Counted from the stretch's first letter, positions 43,299 to 53,237 are shown. The stretch: 64,000 bases of DNA from Planctomycetota bacterium (GCA_020638655.1 JACKIC010000002.1:124001-188000); one strand, 5' to 3'. A program made the numbers and translations. The notes: a model not told the origin generated them from the sequence alone.

Positions 43299-45866
43299 TC
43301 AGCGGTGCTCGGCGAGTCGCTCCAGCGCTGTGCGGAGCGAGGCGGCGTCGATCGAGATCTCGAGCACACCGCTGGTCGGCAGATCCGAGGTCGTCGTGCC
43401 CTGCAGACGGACCCGATAGGAGTAGCGGCCGCGCGAGACGTCGGCCCAGAGGTGGTGGCGACCCGGCTGCCGGACCTCGAACTCACAGGGGCCGCTGGCG
43501 GTGACGATGACGCCGTCGGTGAGGGAACCGGTGAGGGGCATGTTGTTGCCCGGGCCGTGCACGAGTCGGCCGTCGTCGGGCGCGCCGGAAGGCAGCGCGC
43601 GCAGCTGCAGCGTGACTCCGGCCGGCAGTGGCAGCGGGCAGTCGATCGACGCCTGCACGGTCGTGGCGGGGGACAGCGCGATCGTGCGCGATGCGGTGAC
43701 GTTGTCGACGATCACGGTCTGAAAGTGCGGGCCGAAGACCGCGAGATCGACCGCGCCCGCGGCAGCGATCGTGGCCGCGCCGCCGACGAACGGGATCGTC
43801 GACCACGTGGAGCCCTTGCGCACCGCGACGGTGACGGCCTCGTTTCGGAGCGCCTCGCCCTTCTGGTTGGTGACCCGGATCTGCAGGGGACGCAGGCGAC
43901 CGCGCAGGTCGACGGCCGTGAGCCGCGCGTCCGGGCACGGGCCGGCCGCGACCTCGATCGCGTCGAGTGTCACGAAGGGTTCATGGGTCGCCATGCTGAG
44001 CACGAGCAGCCGATAGCGGCCGGGCGGCAGCGCCTTCCAGAGGACGGTGTCGTCGCGTATGCGATCGCCGAACAGGGCCCCCGGGTACGGAGACGGCAGC
44101 CATGGCGTGTTCGGATCGGGGGTCTCGGGCAACAGCCCTGCGTACCATGCGTCGGGCGGCGTGGACTCGTCGGTGACGAACACCGCCGTCACCGAACCGC
44201 CCAGGTCCAGCGTCACGACGAGGTCTTCGGTGCCCGGGGCGAACTCGATCGGCGGCACACCCCTGGCGAGGCGCTGGGGTACGACGAGACGCAGGGCCGC
44301 GCCGTCGACGACGTTGCCGCGCAGCTCGTACACCGCGGCCGCAACCTGATGCAGCTGAAGGTCCCGACGCCGGCGCCACACGTCGCCTTCGCGCGACTCG
44401 AACTCGACACCGAACATCGCGGGCATCGGCGAGGTGCTGGTGGCGAAGCGCACGCGGAGCAACAGGCGCGGGGACTGCAACCGGCGCGTGCCCAGGTCGT
44501 TCTCGCCGGGCACGAGTCCCGTCGTCTGCCAGAGCACGCTCGCGCCTTCGGCGGGTCGGACGGCGTGGTGGGCCAGGGTCAGCGTGCCCGGGACCGTATC
44601 GAACTGCGGGAAACGGAACTGGAAGTGACCGTGTTCATCGGTGTGGCAGCCGGCGCCGACGGTGCCGCGCCTTGCGTCGTACTCCAGGCGCAGGGACAGC
44701 GGGCAGTTGACGAGCGGAGCGCCGCTCGGGCCGAGGGCGGTGCCGACGCACACCGCGATGCCCTCGGGCTCCTGCAGCAGCAGCTCGACGTGCGGCGCAT
44801 CCCGGGTCGGGCCCGCGACGTAGCCGTTGCGCAACGCGCCGAACTCGGCGCTCACGTAGCCCCCGAGCCCGACGAGGCGGAACGTCGCATCGCCGTTGGC
44901 GTCGAGTCGCGCGTGCGCCGAGCGATGCATGATGCCCATCGCGGCCGAACCGGGCGCGGTCGGTGATGTCCGCAGCGCCACGTGATCGTCGTGCAGGTAG
45001 GCCGACGGCAAGGGCACACCCGCGGCGTCGCGCACGTGCACGGTCACGGTGCCCGTCGGCGGCAGCGTGAGCACGACCTCGGCCGGCGGCGCGGTGGCGT
45101 CGATCTCCACGGCCTCGCTGGTCGCGCCGATGGCCCGCGCATCGAGCAACAGCGGGCACGTCGTGGCGTCTTCGGCGCACTGCTGGAAGTGCTCCTCGGT
45201 GATGCTGCCGTTCGCATCGGTGGGGCCCATGCTCCAGCCATCGGGTGGCGGACCGTTCTTTGGCTGGGCGACGACGTCGACGCCCGCAGCTGGCGCGCCA
45301 TTCGCGTCGCGCACGAGCACGCGCAGGGTGTGATCGGGCCGCAGCAGCACTTCCACGGCTCCCGTCGTGCCACTCGGCAGCTTCAACTGTCCGCGCAGTC
45401 GGTCGTGCGTGGCGAGGATTCCGTTGTAGCCAGGGTGCTCCGGCACCTCGCACCAGCCGTCGTCGTCGCTGACCCGGTGCAGCCCGACGCGACGCAGGAA
45501 CGCGTCGAAGTCGTCGCCAGCCTCGCGATTGTCCTCTGGGGACATCGCCGCAGCGTCGTAGTCGGGCGGCAAGCAGAACACGTCGGCGCCGGCGACGGGC
45601 TTGCGGTCGGCGAGGCGCAGCACGCGCACGCGCAGCGTGCCGCCAGGAACATCGGCTTGTTGTCGTTCGACGACGGTTGCGCCGGCATCCACGTCGGCGC
45701 GGGCATCGCGGGAACCGTCCGCCGCCTGCGCCGACGTGGCCTGCGGCGGCAACGCGGGCGTCGAGCGCTGCGCGAACGCCAGCCACGCGGCGATCAGGGC
45801 GATCACTGCGACGGCGAACCAGAGCACTCGTCTGCCGCCGCGGGCCGGGTCCGGGGGAGGGAGCAA
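43299..45866 (-). CDS. Large membrane-anchored carboxypeptidase-regulatory-like protein
   Basis: 855 residues from TTG. A single N-terminal membrane anchor (VLWFAVAVIALIAAWLAFA) is followed by a series of beta-sandwich units, typically TLRVRVLRLADRKPVAGADV, TLRVLVRDANGAPAAGVDVV, TVTVHVRDAAGVPLPSAYL and LQIRVTNQKGEALRNEAVTV. These match carboxypeptidase-regulatory/Cna-B-like repeats, with conserved V.V.D..G.P..GA.V strands. It is probably a periplasmic or surface scaffold rather than an enzyme, and resembles the shorter protein at 13153-14274. The TTG start is uncertain; no better in-frame start is apparent. Confidence 0.72.
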   Translation of the reverse strand: MLPPPDPARGGRRVLWFAVAVIALIAAWLAFAQRSTPALPPQATSAQAADGSRDARADVDAGATVVERQQADVPGGTLRVRVLRLADRKPVAGADVFCLPPDYDAAAMSPEDNREAGDDFDAFLRRVGLHRVSDDDGWCEVPEHPGYNGILATHDRLRGQLKLPSGTTGAVEVLLRPDHTLRVLVRDANGAPAAGVDVVAQPKNGPPPDGWSMGPTDANGSITEEHFQQCAEDATTCPLLLDARAIGATSEAVEIDATAPPAEVVLTLPPTGTVTVHVRDAAGVPLPSAYLHDDHVALRTSPTAPGSAAMGIMHRSAHARLDANGDATFRLVGLGGYVSAEFGALRNGYVAGPTRDAPHVELLLQEPEGIAVCVGTALGPSGAPLVNCPLSLRLEYDARRGTVGAGCHTDEHGHFQFRFPQFDTVPGTLTLAHHAVRPAEGASVLWQTTGLVPGENDLGTRRLQSPRLLLRVRFATSTSPMPAMFGVEFESREGDVWRRRRDLQLHQVAAAVYELRGNVVDGAALRLVVPQRLARGVPPIEFAPGTEDLVVTLDLGGSVTAVFVTDESTPPDAWYAGLLPETPDPNTPWLPSPYPGALFGDRIRDDTVLWKALPPGRYRLLVLSMATHEPFVTLDAIEVAAGPCPDARLTAVDLRGRLRPLQIRVTNQKGEALRNEAVTVAVRKGSTWSTIPFVGGAATIAAAGAVDLAVFGPHFQTVIVDNVTASRTIALSPATTVQASIDCPLPLPAGVTLQLRALPSGAPDDGRLVHGPGNNMPLTGSLTDGVIVTASGPCEFEVRQPGRHHLWADVSRGRYSYRVRLQGTTTSDLPTSGVLEISIDAASLRTALERLAEHR

Positions 45867-45927
45867 GGCGCCAGGACACCCGACTTCGCCGCGCTCCGCA
45901 AGGGGTCACGCGCCAGCGGGTGCCGTT

Positions 45928-45955
45928 CGCCCGGCCTCACCTTCGAGGCCGGGCG
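45928..45955 (-). terminator. 11-bp hairpin 17 bases after the stop of the repeat protein
   Basis: CGCCCGGCCTC, loop ACCTTC, then the exact reverse complement. It lies downstream of the minus-strand gene ending at 45972. There is no U tract. Confidence 0.5.
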
Positions 45956-45971
45956 ATCCGTCGCGAGACGC

Positions 45972-47738
45972 TCAGTTGCCGATCGTGATCGACAGCGCGT
46001 CGCTGATGCGCACCGGGCAGGCGCCGCCGACCAGTTCGAGGAACTGACCGGTGATCTGCACGCCGCAGAAGCCCTGCGCGGTCGGCGCGTTGATGCTCGT
46101 CGACGCCGAACCGTTGGCGTCGAGCGGAGTCAGCAGCGCGATCGGGTTGGGCACGTGCACCGTGCCGAGGCACGGCGGCAGGATCGTGTTCATCGGGATC
46201 GAGTTGCTGCCCAGGCCCAGCACGAAGAAGCCCAGCGCGTTGTTGGGCGTGCCGCCGAGCACGGTCCAGTCGAGGTCGCAGCCGAGGTTGCCGTTGGTCG
46301 ACGAGGTCATCGCCAGGCCGGTGCCGCCGCCCAGGTTGAGCACGCTGCCGGGGGTGCCGGCGACGCACGACAGGCAGCCGGTCACGTTCATCGCCGCGAT
46401 CAGGTAGCCGGCGTTGGCGTTGCTGCGGTTCTGGAACGAGATCGAGACCAGCGTGCGGCCGGCTTCCGACGACAGGTCGATGACGCGTTCGGTCAGCGAC
46501 AGGTTGGCGCCCGGCAGGGCCGAGTCGACGTTGGCCGTGCCCGGCAGCGAGCCGCCGAACCAGTCACCGCCGCTGATCGTGGCGACGAACGGGGCGCCGG
46601 TCTGGAAGCCGAACTCGACGTCGAAGTTGCCGCCGCCGTTGCTGATCTGGAACAGCACGCTGGCGCGCGAGGTCTGATCGACCAGGATCGGGGCCGCGAG
46701 CTGCGTGGTCTGCGGCGTGGTCTGGTCGGTGTTGGCCAGCCAGCTGGGCTGCACGCCGATGTCGTCGTTGTCGGGGGCGATGTCGAACTGGTGGATGCCG
46801 CCGCTGACGGTGTTGCGGTTGCCGAGGTGCACGCAGTCGAGCACGCCGGGCGCCACGACCATCGCGTAGGGCGCGAAGATCGGGTCGTTCGGCAGGCCGT
46901 TGCGGAAGTCGAGGCCGCGGTCGGAGATCGAGCGGTAGCCGGTCAGCAGGTCGGGCTGCAGGTCCTCACCGGCGTGCACGATGCCGTTGAAGTTGTAGTT
47001 GAGCGCGATCTGGTTGACGCGGCGCGGCACCGGCGGGTACTCGAAGTTGCAGGCCAGGATCGCGTAGCCGGCGTTGGCGTTGGAGCGGTTGCCGAAGCTG
47101 ATCTGGGTCACGACCTCGCCGTCGAAGGCGCTCATGTCGATGCGGCCCTCGGTGATCGACAGGTTGGCGCCCGGGGCGGCGTTGTCGATGTCCTGCGTGC
47201 CGAGGAAGGTGCCGCCGAACCAGTCGCTGGCCGACAGGGTCGCGGTGTGCGTCTGGCTGCTCGCGAACGTGAAGGTCACGTCGAACGAGCCGCCGCCGTT
47301 GCTGATCTGGTAGAGGAAGGCGACGCTCGTGGTCGAGCCGATCGGCATCGAGAACGGCAGCACCGTGGTCTGCGGCGTCGACTGATCGGGGTTGGCGAGC
47401 CAGTTGGGCTGGATGCCGATGTTGTCGAAGTCGGGCAGCGCATCGAACACCTTGCTGCCGCCGTCGACGGTGTTGCGATTGCCGAGGTGCACGATGTCGA
47501 GCGTGCCCGGCGTGCCGACGATCTGGTAGGGCGCCAGCAGCGGGTCGGTGGGCACGCCCGCGCTGAAGTCGAGGGCGCGGTCGGAGATCGAGCGGAAGCC
47601 GTTGGGGTCGTCGGGCAGGAAGCTCTCCCCGGCGTGCAGGATGCCGTTGAAGTTGTAGTTCAGCGGCACGGGGATGGCCTGGGCTGCGAGCGGCGAGACG
47701 AGCGCGGCGAGCAGCGCGTAGGGGGCAATGGTTTGCAT
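45972..47738 (-). CDS. Exported protein with two ~210-residue tandem repeats and Cys-rich C-terminal module
   Basis: 588 residues, signal peptide ending PLAAQ. Repeat 1 begins near residue 24 (LNYNFNGILHAGE) and repeat 2 near 247 (LNYNFNGIVHAGE). Each carries FRSISDRALDF or its equivalent, VHLGNRNTV, IGIQPNWLAN, QISNGGGSFDVTF, and ends with FGNRSNANAGY. A C-terminal module starts at GCLSCVAGTPG and ends VRISDALSITIGN. The protein at 50490 is a paralogue with the same layout. No enzyme motif is seen; a lectin-like or adhesive beta structure is my inference. The start is chosen by the signal peptide; a TAGACT at 47830-47835 could be a more distant -10 box. Confidence 0.82.
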   Translation of the reverse strand: MQTIAPYALLAALVSPLAAQAIPVPLNYNFNGILHAGESFLPDDPNGFRSISDRALDFSAGVPTDPLLAPYQIVGTPGTLDIVHLGNRNTVDGGSKVFDALPDFDNIGIQPNWLANPDQSTPQTTVLPFSMPIGSTTSVAFLYQISNGGGSFDVTFTFASSQTHTATLSASDWFGGTFLGTQDIDNAAPGANLSITEGRIDMSAFDGEVVTQISFGNRSNANAGYAILACNFEYPPVPRRVNQIALNYNFNGIVHAGEDLQPDLLTGYRSISDRGLDFRNGLPNDPIFAPYAMVVAPGVLDCVHLGNRNTVSGGIHQFDIAPDNDDIGVQPSWLANTDQTTPQTTQLAAPILVDQTSRASVLFQISNGGGNFDVEFGFQTGAPFVATISGGDWFGGSLPGTANVDSALPGANLSLTERVIDLSSEAGRTLVSISFQNRSNANAGYLIAAMNVTGCLSCVAGTPGSVLNLGGGTGLAMTSSTNGNLGCDLDWTVLGGTPNNALGFFVLGLGSNSIPMNTILPPCLGTVHVPNPIALLTPLDANGSASTSINAPTAQGFCGVQITGQFLELVGGACPVRISDALSITIGN

Positions 47739-47900
47739 CGGAGTTGCTGTGGCGAGTGGTGTGCGGGCAGCTCGGGACGTCGGATGACGACAGCCGGCAC
47801 GCGCCGACCGCCCTTCTGCCTCGCGGGGGAGTCTAGGGGATCGAATGGAGATTGTGAGGTTGGAGATGTTCCCTGCTGCCACCGAGGTCAGGCGGCGGGA

Positions 47901-50474
47901 TCAGGGCACGAGGGTCAGCGGCACCGCGTTGCTCGCGTAGGTGTGCTGCTGCGTGGCCGCGTCCCAGACCAGGAACGCGTGGTGGAACTGCAGCCCGACG
48001 AGGCTCAGCGGCAGCGGCGGGATCACGATCGCTGCCTGGCCGCGGCCGGCGGCGTCGAGGTTGCTGATCGTGTTCTGCAGGATCGCCGTGCTGAACGGCG
48101 TCCACGTCAGCTGGAACCACGGGTCGCCGGCGGTGTTGAGCGGCAACAGCACCGGACCGAATGCGGTGCCCGGTGAGGTGCCGGACATCGAGCCGACGAG
48201 TTGGTAGAGCCCGCCGGCCTGCGCCGCCCCGGCGTCGAGCGTGAAGTCGACGCGCCCGCCGCTGCCCAGGGACAGCGTGTCGACGCTCGCGAACAGCGGA
48301 TCGCACTCGTCCGGATGGCCGTTGCCGTCGAAATCGTGCGAGGTGCCGACGCGCAGGTCGCAGACGTCGAGCACGAGGTTGCCGTTGCAGTCGCCCTCGC
48401 CGCCCGCGATCTCGCAGAGATCGGGCAGGCCGTTGCCGTCGCAGTCGCCGGGATCGCCGTAGGCGACGCGCAGGATGCGGCCGCCGCTCGCTGTCGGGCC
48501 GGTGCTGTTCGCGTCGCGGTAGAACTCGCTGAAGTAGAGGCCGTCGGGGCCCGCAGCGAGCGCCGCCGCCGTGGCGTGGCCGTCGCCGACGTAGTCGACG
48601 AACGGGATCGGACCGCTGACGAGGTTGCCGGCAGCGTCGAGCACGAACTCGGTGATGCGTTTGCCGATCGACTGCTGGCCCTGCGCGTAGGTCGCGCCGG
48701 ACTCGGTCACGAACGCGTGGTCGAAGAACTGCGCCGGGAAGCCGCTGCCGCCGAACGTCTGCGGCTGCACCCACGCGATGTTCACCGGGCCGCTCGACGG
48801 GTCCCAGTTGTGGATCGCGAAGTTCGTCATGCTGAGGTCGGTGTTGTCCCAGCCGTAGTTCCGCGCGCGCACCAGCTTGGAGAAGCGGTCGACCGACGGG
48901 CCGTTCTCGACGCAGTAGCGGTTGCCGTCGGCCGCGCGCCACGCGCCGCCGAACGGGTTGCGCACGCCGAGCGCGAAGATGTAGTCGCGCGCGTCGGCGG
49001 TGCCGCCGTTGTAGTACGGGTTGCTCGTGACCGGCGCGCCGTTGAGCTGCATCCGCAGGATCTTGCCGCGGTACGACGAGAGGTTCTGCGCGGTCTGGTA
49101 GTTGAACCCGTCGCCCATGTGGCAGTAGAGCTCGCCGCCGACGATCTCGAGGTTGGAGACCTGGTGCGACTGCCCCTGCACCTCACCCTGCATGTCGAGG
49201 ATCACCTGCCGCGACGACGAGGTCAGGCCGCCGTTGGTGCTCGTCAGCCGGGTGATGCGCGGGTAGTTCTGGCCGCCCGTGCGCCACAGGTGCGAGGCGA
49301 ACACGTCGCCGCTGACCGGATCGACGCAGATGCCCGTGAGCCCCTGCTCGCCGCTGCCGGGGAACACGCCCGACGGCGTGTAGTTGAGCAGACCCGTCGC
49401 GTACCAGAACACCGAGCCGTCGTTGGTCACGGTGCGGATCGAGCCGTAGAGCTCGGTCACGTAGTACTTGGGGCTGCTCGGCAGGCTGCCCGGATTGGGC
49501 ACGAAGGCGATGTTGACCGGCATCGTCATGCCGGTGGCGACGACGTCGACGACGAAGCCCGGGCGCCGCGCGATCCACGGCACGTCGAGGCCGCGCGCGA
49601 GCGTGCTGAAGTTGGGCACGTAGGCGGTGGGCACGGCGTCGTAGGTCGTGCCGTGCTCACCGACCCAGAAGGCGCGGCTCTGGAACGGCGCCAGGGTGAC
49701 CGCGGGCAGCCGGATCACGTGCCGTTCGCAGTTGCTCGCGTGCACGGTGAGGTCGGTCGCGGGCAGGCTCAGCACGCTGCCGGTGTTGCCGGCGTCGATC
49801 ACGACGCGCACCGCGCGGTGCAGCGGCAACGCGCCGGGGTTGGTGACGCGGTTGCCGGTCGCGGGGTCACCGTCGAGGCGCAGCAGCAGCCAGCGCGAGT
49901 CGGTCTCGAGGCGCAGCACGGGGTTGGGCGTGCCCGTCGGCAGGTCGATGGCGACGCCGTTGGCGTCGGTCCACGTCGGCGGCGGGTTGTCGGCGGCGTC
50001 GTCGAGCAGCAGCGGCGACTTGACCTCGGCCGCGCCGGTGGCGAACGCGGTGGCCGTCCACGGGCTCCACTCGGTCGCCGGATCGCCGCTGTCGTCCTTG
50101 TGGCGCACGCGCAGCGTGTACTGCGTGCTCGCGAACAGCCGGTTCCAGCCGCCGTGCGAGTTCTCGAAGATGCCGTCGCCGAGGTGCGTGTGCACGCGCT
50201 CGACGCCGGTCAGGTTCGCGGCGACCCAGACGCGCTGGTTGGGCGTGACCGTCCAGATCTCCCAGTCGGTGGCCGCGTGCTGGTCGCCGGCGTCGGGATC
50301 GACGAACGGCGCGGTCTCCATGTGCACGTCGTTGGGGTTCAGGATGCGATTGGGCGTCGACGGCTCGGTGATCGTCGGCGCCGCGGGCGGGTGGTTCTGC
50401 GCGGCGAGCGGTGCGGTGAGAGCGGCGGGGAGGCTGGCCAGCAGGGCCGCGAGCAGGTGCGTGTGCTTGGTCAT
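47901..50474 (-). CDS. Exported glucose/sorbosone-dehydrogenase-like beta-propeller protein
   Basis: 857 residues, signal peptide ending PLAAQN. Residues 300-650 resemble the PQQ-type soluble sugar dehydrogenase propeller: GEQGLTGICVDPVSGDVFAS, YCHMGDGFNYQTAQNLSSY, GKILRMQLNG, YIFALGVRNPFGGAWR and RARNYGWDN. A calcium-loop-rich stretch follows (DCDGNGLPDLCEIAGGEGDC, and DFDGNGHPDECDP), a repeat type frequent in planctomycete exported proteins. The N-terminal 290 residues are a separate beta domain (HPPAAPTITEPSTPN). Sugar or aldose oxidation is plausible but not shown. It lies between the two repeat paralogues, starting 16 bases after the preceding gene's stop codon. Confidence 0.8.
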   Translation of the reverse strand: MTKHTHLLAALLASLPAALTAPLAAQNHPPAAPTITEPSTPNRILNPNDVHMETAPFVDPDAGDQHAATDWEIWTVTPNQRVWVAANLTGVERVHTHLGDGIFENSHGGWNRLFASTQYTLRVRHKDDSGDPATEWSPWTATAFATGAAEVKSPLLLDDAADNPPPTWTDANGVAIDLPTGTPNPVLRLETDSRWLLLRLDGDPATGNRVTNPGALPLHRAVRVVIDAGNTGSVLSLPATDLTVHASNCERHVIRLPAVTLAPFQSRAFWVGEHGTTYDAVPTAYVPNFSTLARGLDVPWIARRPGFVVDVVATGMTMPVNIAFVPNPGSLPSSPKYYVTELYGSIRTVTNDGSVFWYATGLLNYTPSGVFPGSGEQGLTGICVDPVSGDVFASHLWRTGGQNYPRITRLTSTNGGLTSSSRQVILDMQGEVQGQSHQVSNLEIVGGELYCHMGDGFNYQTAQNLSSYRGKILRMQLNGAPVTSNPYYNGGTADARDYIFALGVRNPFGGAWRAADGNRYCVENGPSVDRFSKLVRARNYGWDNTDLSMTNFAIHNWDPSSGPVNIAWVQPQTFGGSGFPAQFFDHAFVTESGATYAQGQQSIGKRITEFVLDAAGNLVSGPIPFVDYVGDGHATAAALAAGPDGLYFSEFYRDANSTGPTASGGRILRVAYGDPGDCDGNGLPDLCEIAGGEGDCNGNLVLDVCDLRVGTSHDFDGNGHPDECDPLFASVDTLSLGSGGRVDFTLDAGAAQAGGLYQLVGSMSGTSPGTAFGPVLLPLNTAGDPWFQLTWTPFSTAILQNTISNLDAAGRGQAAIVIPPLPLSLVGLQFHHAFLVWDAATQQHTYASNAVPLTLVP

Positions 50475-50489
50475 CGTGGTGGCCCCGGG

Positions 50490-52241
50490 TCAGTTGCCGA
50501 TGGTGATGGAGAGCGCGTCGCTGAGCAGCAGCGGGCACGCCGCAGCGGTGAACTCGGCGTACTGCACGGTGAGGGTCAGGCCGCAGAAGGCCGGGTCGGT
50601 GACCGCGCCGATCGCGAACGACGCCGCGCCGGTGGCGTCGACCGCTGTGCCGCTGACGAACGGGTTGACGACGTGCACCGTGCCGGCGCAGCCGGGCAGC
50701 AGCGCGCCGAGCGGCTGTGCGTTCGCGCCGATGCCGGCGGCGAAGAAGCCGAGCAGGGTGTTGGGCGTGGCGCCGGCGACGTCCCAGACCAGCGGGCAGC
50801 CGAGCGCGCCCGGGCTGCTCGTGGCGATCGTCGGTCCGTTGCCGCCGCCGAGCCAGGTCGGGCCGCCGTTGTTGCCGCAGGCCAAGCAGCCCGAGACGTT
50901 GGCCGCGAGGATCGCGCAGCTGCCGTTGGGGTTCGAGCTGTTGCCGAAGGTGATGCCGGTGAGCACCAGTCCCGCGAGCGGGCTGAGGTCGATGGTGCTG
51001 CGTTCGATGCGCAGCGGCAGGCCCGGCATCGCGCGGTCGGTGTCGCTGCAGCCCAGGTAGCTGCCGCCGACCCAGTCGGGCGCCACCAGCGTCGTCGTCA
51101 CCGAACCGGTGGCGAGCGCGAAGGTCACGTCGAAGGCGCCGCCGCCGCTGCTCTGGAAGAGGAAGCTCGCCGTCGAGGCGGCGTCGAGCAGGATCGGCGC
51201 GGTCAGCGTCGTCGTCTGCGGGCCGGTGAGGTCGACGCTCGGCAGCCAGGTCGGCTGCACGCCGTTGCTGTCGCCGTCGGGCAGGGGATCGAACGCGCGC
51301 GCGCCGCCGTCGACGGTGTTGCGGTTGCCGAGCATCACCACGTCGAGGCTGCCGGCGGTGTCGACGAGCGCGAACTCGGCGAGCAGCGGGTCGTTCGGCA
51401 CGCCGGCGCGGAAGTCGAGGCCGCGGCTGGCGATCGACCGGTAGCCGTTGGGTGCGTCGGGCAGCTGGTCCTCGCCCGCGTGCACGATGCCGTTCCAGTT
51501 GTAGTTGAGCTCGAGCTGGTGCACGAGCTTGGGCGTCGCCGCGGGCTCGACGTTGACGCCGTAGATGCCGTAGCCCGCGACCGCGTTGCTGCGGTTGCCG
51601 AAGCGGATCTCGACGAGCGTCTCGCCGGCGTCGGCCGACAGGTCGACGACCTGTTCGATCAGGTTGAGGTTGTTGCCGGGATTGGCGCGGTCGACGTTGG
51701 CGCGGCCGGGGTAGACGCCGCCGAACCAGTCGGGGCCGGTCAGCGTGCTCGTGTGCGTGTGCGTGCTCTGGTAGACGAAGGTCACGTCGAACGAGCCGCC
51801 GCCGTTGCTGACGTGGAACAGCACGCTCGCCGTCGAGGTCAGTCCGATCGGCAGCGGCGTCGCCAGGATCGTGCTCTGCGGGCCGGTCTGGTTGACGTTG
51901 GGCAACCAGCTCGGCTGCACGCCGAGGTCGTCGTTGTCGGGGAACGCGTCGAACGGCCAGTTGCCGTTGTCGACCGTGTTGCGGTTGCCGAGGTGCACCA
52001 TGTCGAGCACGCCGGGCACGGCGACCACCGCGTAGCGGTTCAGAAGCGGGTCGTTGGGCACGCCCGCGGTGAAGTCGAGCGCGCGGTCCGAGATCGCGCG
52101 AAAGCCGTTCGGCGCGTCGGGCTGGCCGGTCTCGCCCGCGTGGGCGATGCCGTTCCAGTTGTAGTTCAGCGGGACCTGCACCACGGTCTGTGCGAGCAGA
52201 CCGGTGGCGGAGAAGGTGAGGGCGAGGGCGAGTCGGAGCAC
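50490..52241 (-). CDS. Exported protein with two tandem repeats, paralogue of the 45972 gene
   Basis: 583 residues from GTG (MLRLALALTFSATGLLAQ, a signal peptide). Repeat 1 starts near residue 22 (LNYNWNGIAHAGE) and repeat 2 near 245 (LNYNWNGIVHAGE). The landmarks FRAISDRALDF, VHLGNRNTV, LGVQPSWLPN, HVSNGGGSFDVTF and FGNRSNAVAGY occur in the same order as in the other paralogue. The ending is LLLSDALSITIGN, nearly identical to its partner. Starting at ATG 52307 would add 22 Pro/His-rich residues; the signal peptide favours GTG 52241. The pair flank a sugar-dehydrogenase-like gene, suggesting a duplicated locus with a shared function. Confidence 0.8.
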   Translation of the reverse strand: MLRLALALTFSATGLLAQTVVQVPLNYNWNGIAHAGETGQPDAPNGFRAISDRALDFTAGVPNDPLLNRYAVVAVPGVLDMVHLGNRNTVDNGNWPFDAFPDNDDLGVQPSWLPNVNQTGPQSTILATPLPIGLTSTASVLFHVSNGGGSFDVTFVYQSTHTHTSTLTGPDWFGGVYPGRANVDRANPGNNLNLIEQVVDLSADAGETLVEIRFGNRSNAVAGYGIYGVNVEPAATPKLVHQLELNYNWNGIVHAGEDQLPDAPNGYRSIASRGLDFRAGVPNDPLLAEFALVDTAGSLDVVMLGNRNTVDGGARAFDPLPDGDSNGVQPTWLPSVDLTGPQTTTLTAPILLDAASTASFLFQSSGGGAFDVTFALATGSVTTTLVAPDWVGGSYLGCSDTDRAMPGLPLRIERSTIDLSPLAGLVLTGITFGNSSNPNGSCAILAANVSGCLACGNNGGPTWLGGGNGPTIATSSPGALGCPLVWDVAGATPNTLLGFFAAGIGANAQPLGALLPGCAGTVHVVNPFVSGTAVDATGAASFAIGAVTDPAFCGLTLTVQYAEFTAAACPLLLSDALSITIGN

Positions 52242-52316
52242 GGGTGAGCAGCTGGGGGGGCGGCCACAGGGTAGCGGCGCACGGTGGCCATGCGCAGCCC
52301 CCGGCACTCCTTCGCG

Positions 52317-53087
52317 CTACTTCTTCGTGCTCTTCGCGGCGCCGTCCAGCCCGAGCTTGTTCAGCTTGGGCGCGATCATCACGCGGCAGTAACCCTGGTT
52401 GGGGTGGTTGCGGAAGTAGTCCTGGTGGTACGCCTCGGCCGGCCAGAACGTCGGTGCCGGCACCACCTCGGTGACGATCGGATCACGCCACTTGGGCTGC
52501 GCGCGCGCGATCGCGGCGAGCGCCTCGGCCTTCTGCTGCTCGCCGTGGAAGAAGATCACCGAGCGATACTGCGTGCCGACATCGGCGCCCTGCCGGTTGA
52601 GCGTCGTCGGATCGTGCGACTTGAAGAACCAGTCGCACAGCGTCGCGTACGAGATCACCTGCGGATCGAAGGTGACCTGGACCACCTCGGCGTGCCCGGT
52701 CGCGCCGGTGCAGACCTGTTCGTAGGTCGGGTTGTCGACGGTGCCGCCCGCGTAGCCGGAGACCACGTCCTTGACGCCGTCGAGCAGTTCGAGCACGGCC
52801 TCGCTGCACCAGAAGCAGCCGTTGCCGAAGGTCGCGATCTCGGTGGCGGGGGCGCCGGCGGGCGGCGTCTTCTCGGGGTCGGCCGGCGTCGGGGTGTCGG
52901 TCATGGCCTGGGCTCGGGTCGGGTTCTCTGCGGTTGGGTCGCTGGCGGACGCCGCGGTCGTCGGTTCGTTCGGGGCGGAGGGTTTCGTCGGGTTCGAGCC
53001 CTGCGGCTGGGAGCAGGCGACGGACAGCCACGCCACCAGGCAGAACAGCGGGGCGAGCCCCGACCTCGAACGGTGCACGGCGAACAT
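52317..53087 (-). CDS. msrA: Peptide methionine sulfoxide reductase MsrA, lipoprotein form
   Basis: 256 residues. The signal is APLFCLVAWLSVAC with the lipidated Cys about residue 21, then a Pro/Thr/Ala linker to about residue 80. The catalytic motif is GNGCFWCSEAV with Cys91 and Cys94, and other family blocks are YAGGTVDNPTYEQVCTGATG, GHAEVVQVTFDP, YRSVIFF and AEAYHQDYF. It reduces methionine-S-sulfoxide in envelope proteins. A canonical cytoplasmic MsrA lacks the lipoprotein part. ATG 53087 is supported by the signal and by a TATCCT box 7 bases upstream (with TTGGCC at -35). Confidence 0.93.
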   Translation of the reverse strand: MFAVHRSRSGLAPLFCLVAWLSVACSQPQGSNPTKPSAPNEPTTAASASDPTAENPTRAQAMTDTPTPADPEKTPPAGAPATEIATFGNGCFWCSEAVLELLDGVKDVVSGYAGGTVDNPTYEQVCTGATGHAEVVQVTFDPQVISYATLCDWFFKSHDPTTLNRQGADVGTQYRSVIFFHGEQQKAEALAAIARAQPKWRDPIVTEVVPAPTFWPAEAYHQDYFRNHPNQGYCRVMIAPKLNKLGLDGAAKSTKK

Positions 53088-53094
53088 GACGGGC

Positions 53095-53100
53095 AGGATA
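53095..53100 (-). promoter_or_regulatory. -10 box TATCCT with TTGGCC -35, leaderless start of msrA
   Basis: The hexamer ends 7 bases before the ATG. TTGGCC lies 16 bases upstream of it, a better -35 than at most starts in this window. Confidence 0.5.
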
Positions 53101-53237
53101 GGTCGTCGTGCAGACAGGCCAAGGGCAACCGCGAAAGTGATGGTGGCCCTTCCTGACGGCAGCCCCCGAAGTAACATGCGCGCCGCCGGCGGCTCACCGA
53201 TACCACGCCGGCCAGGGGCGCGACCGAAACGACACCA

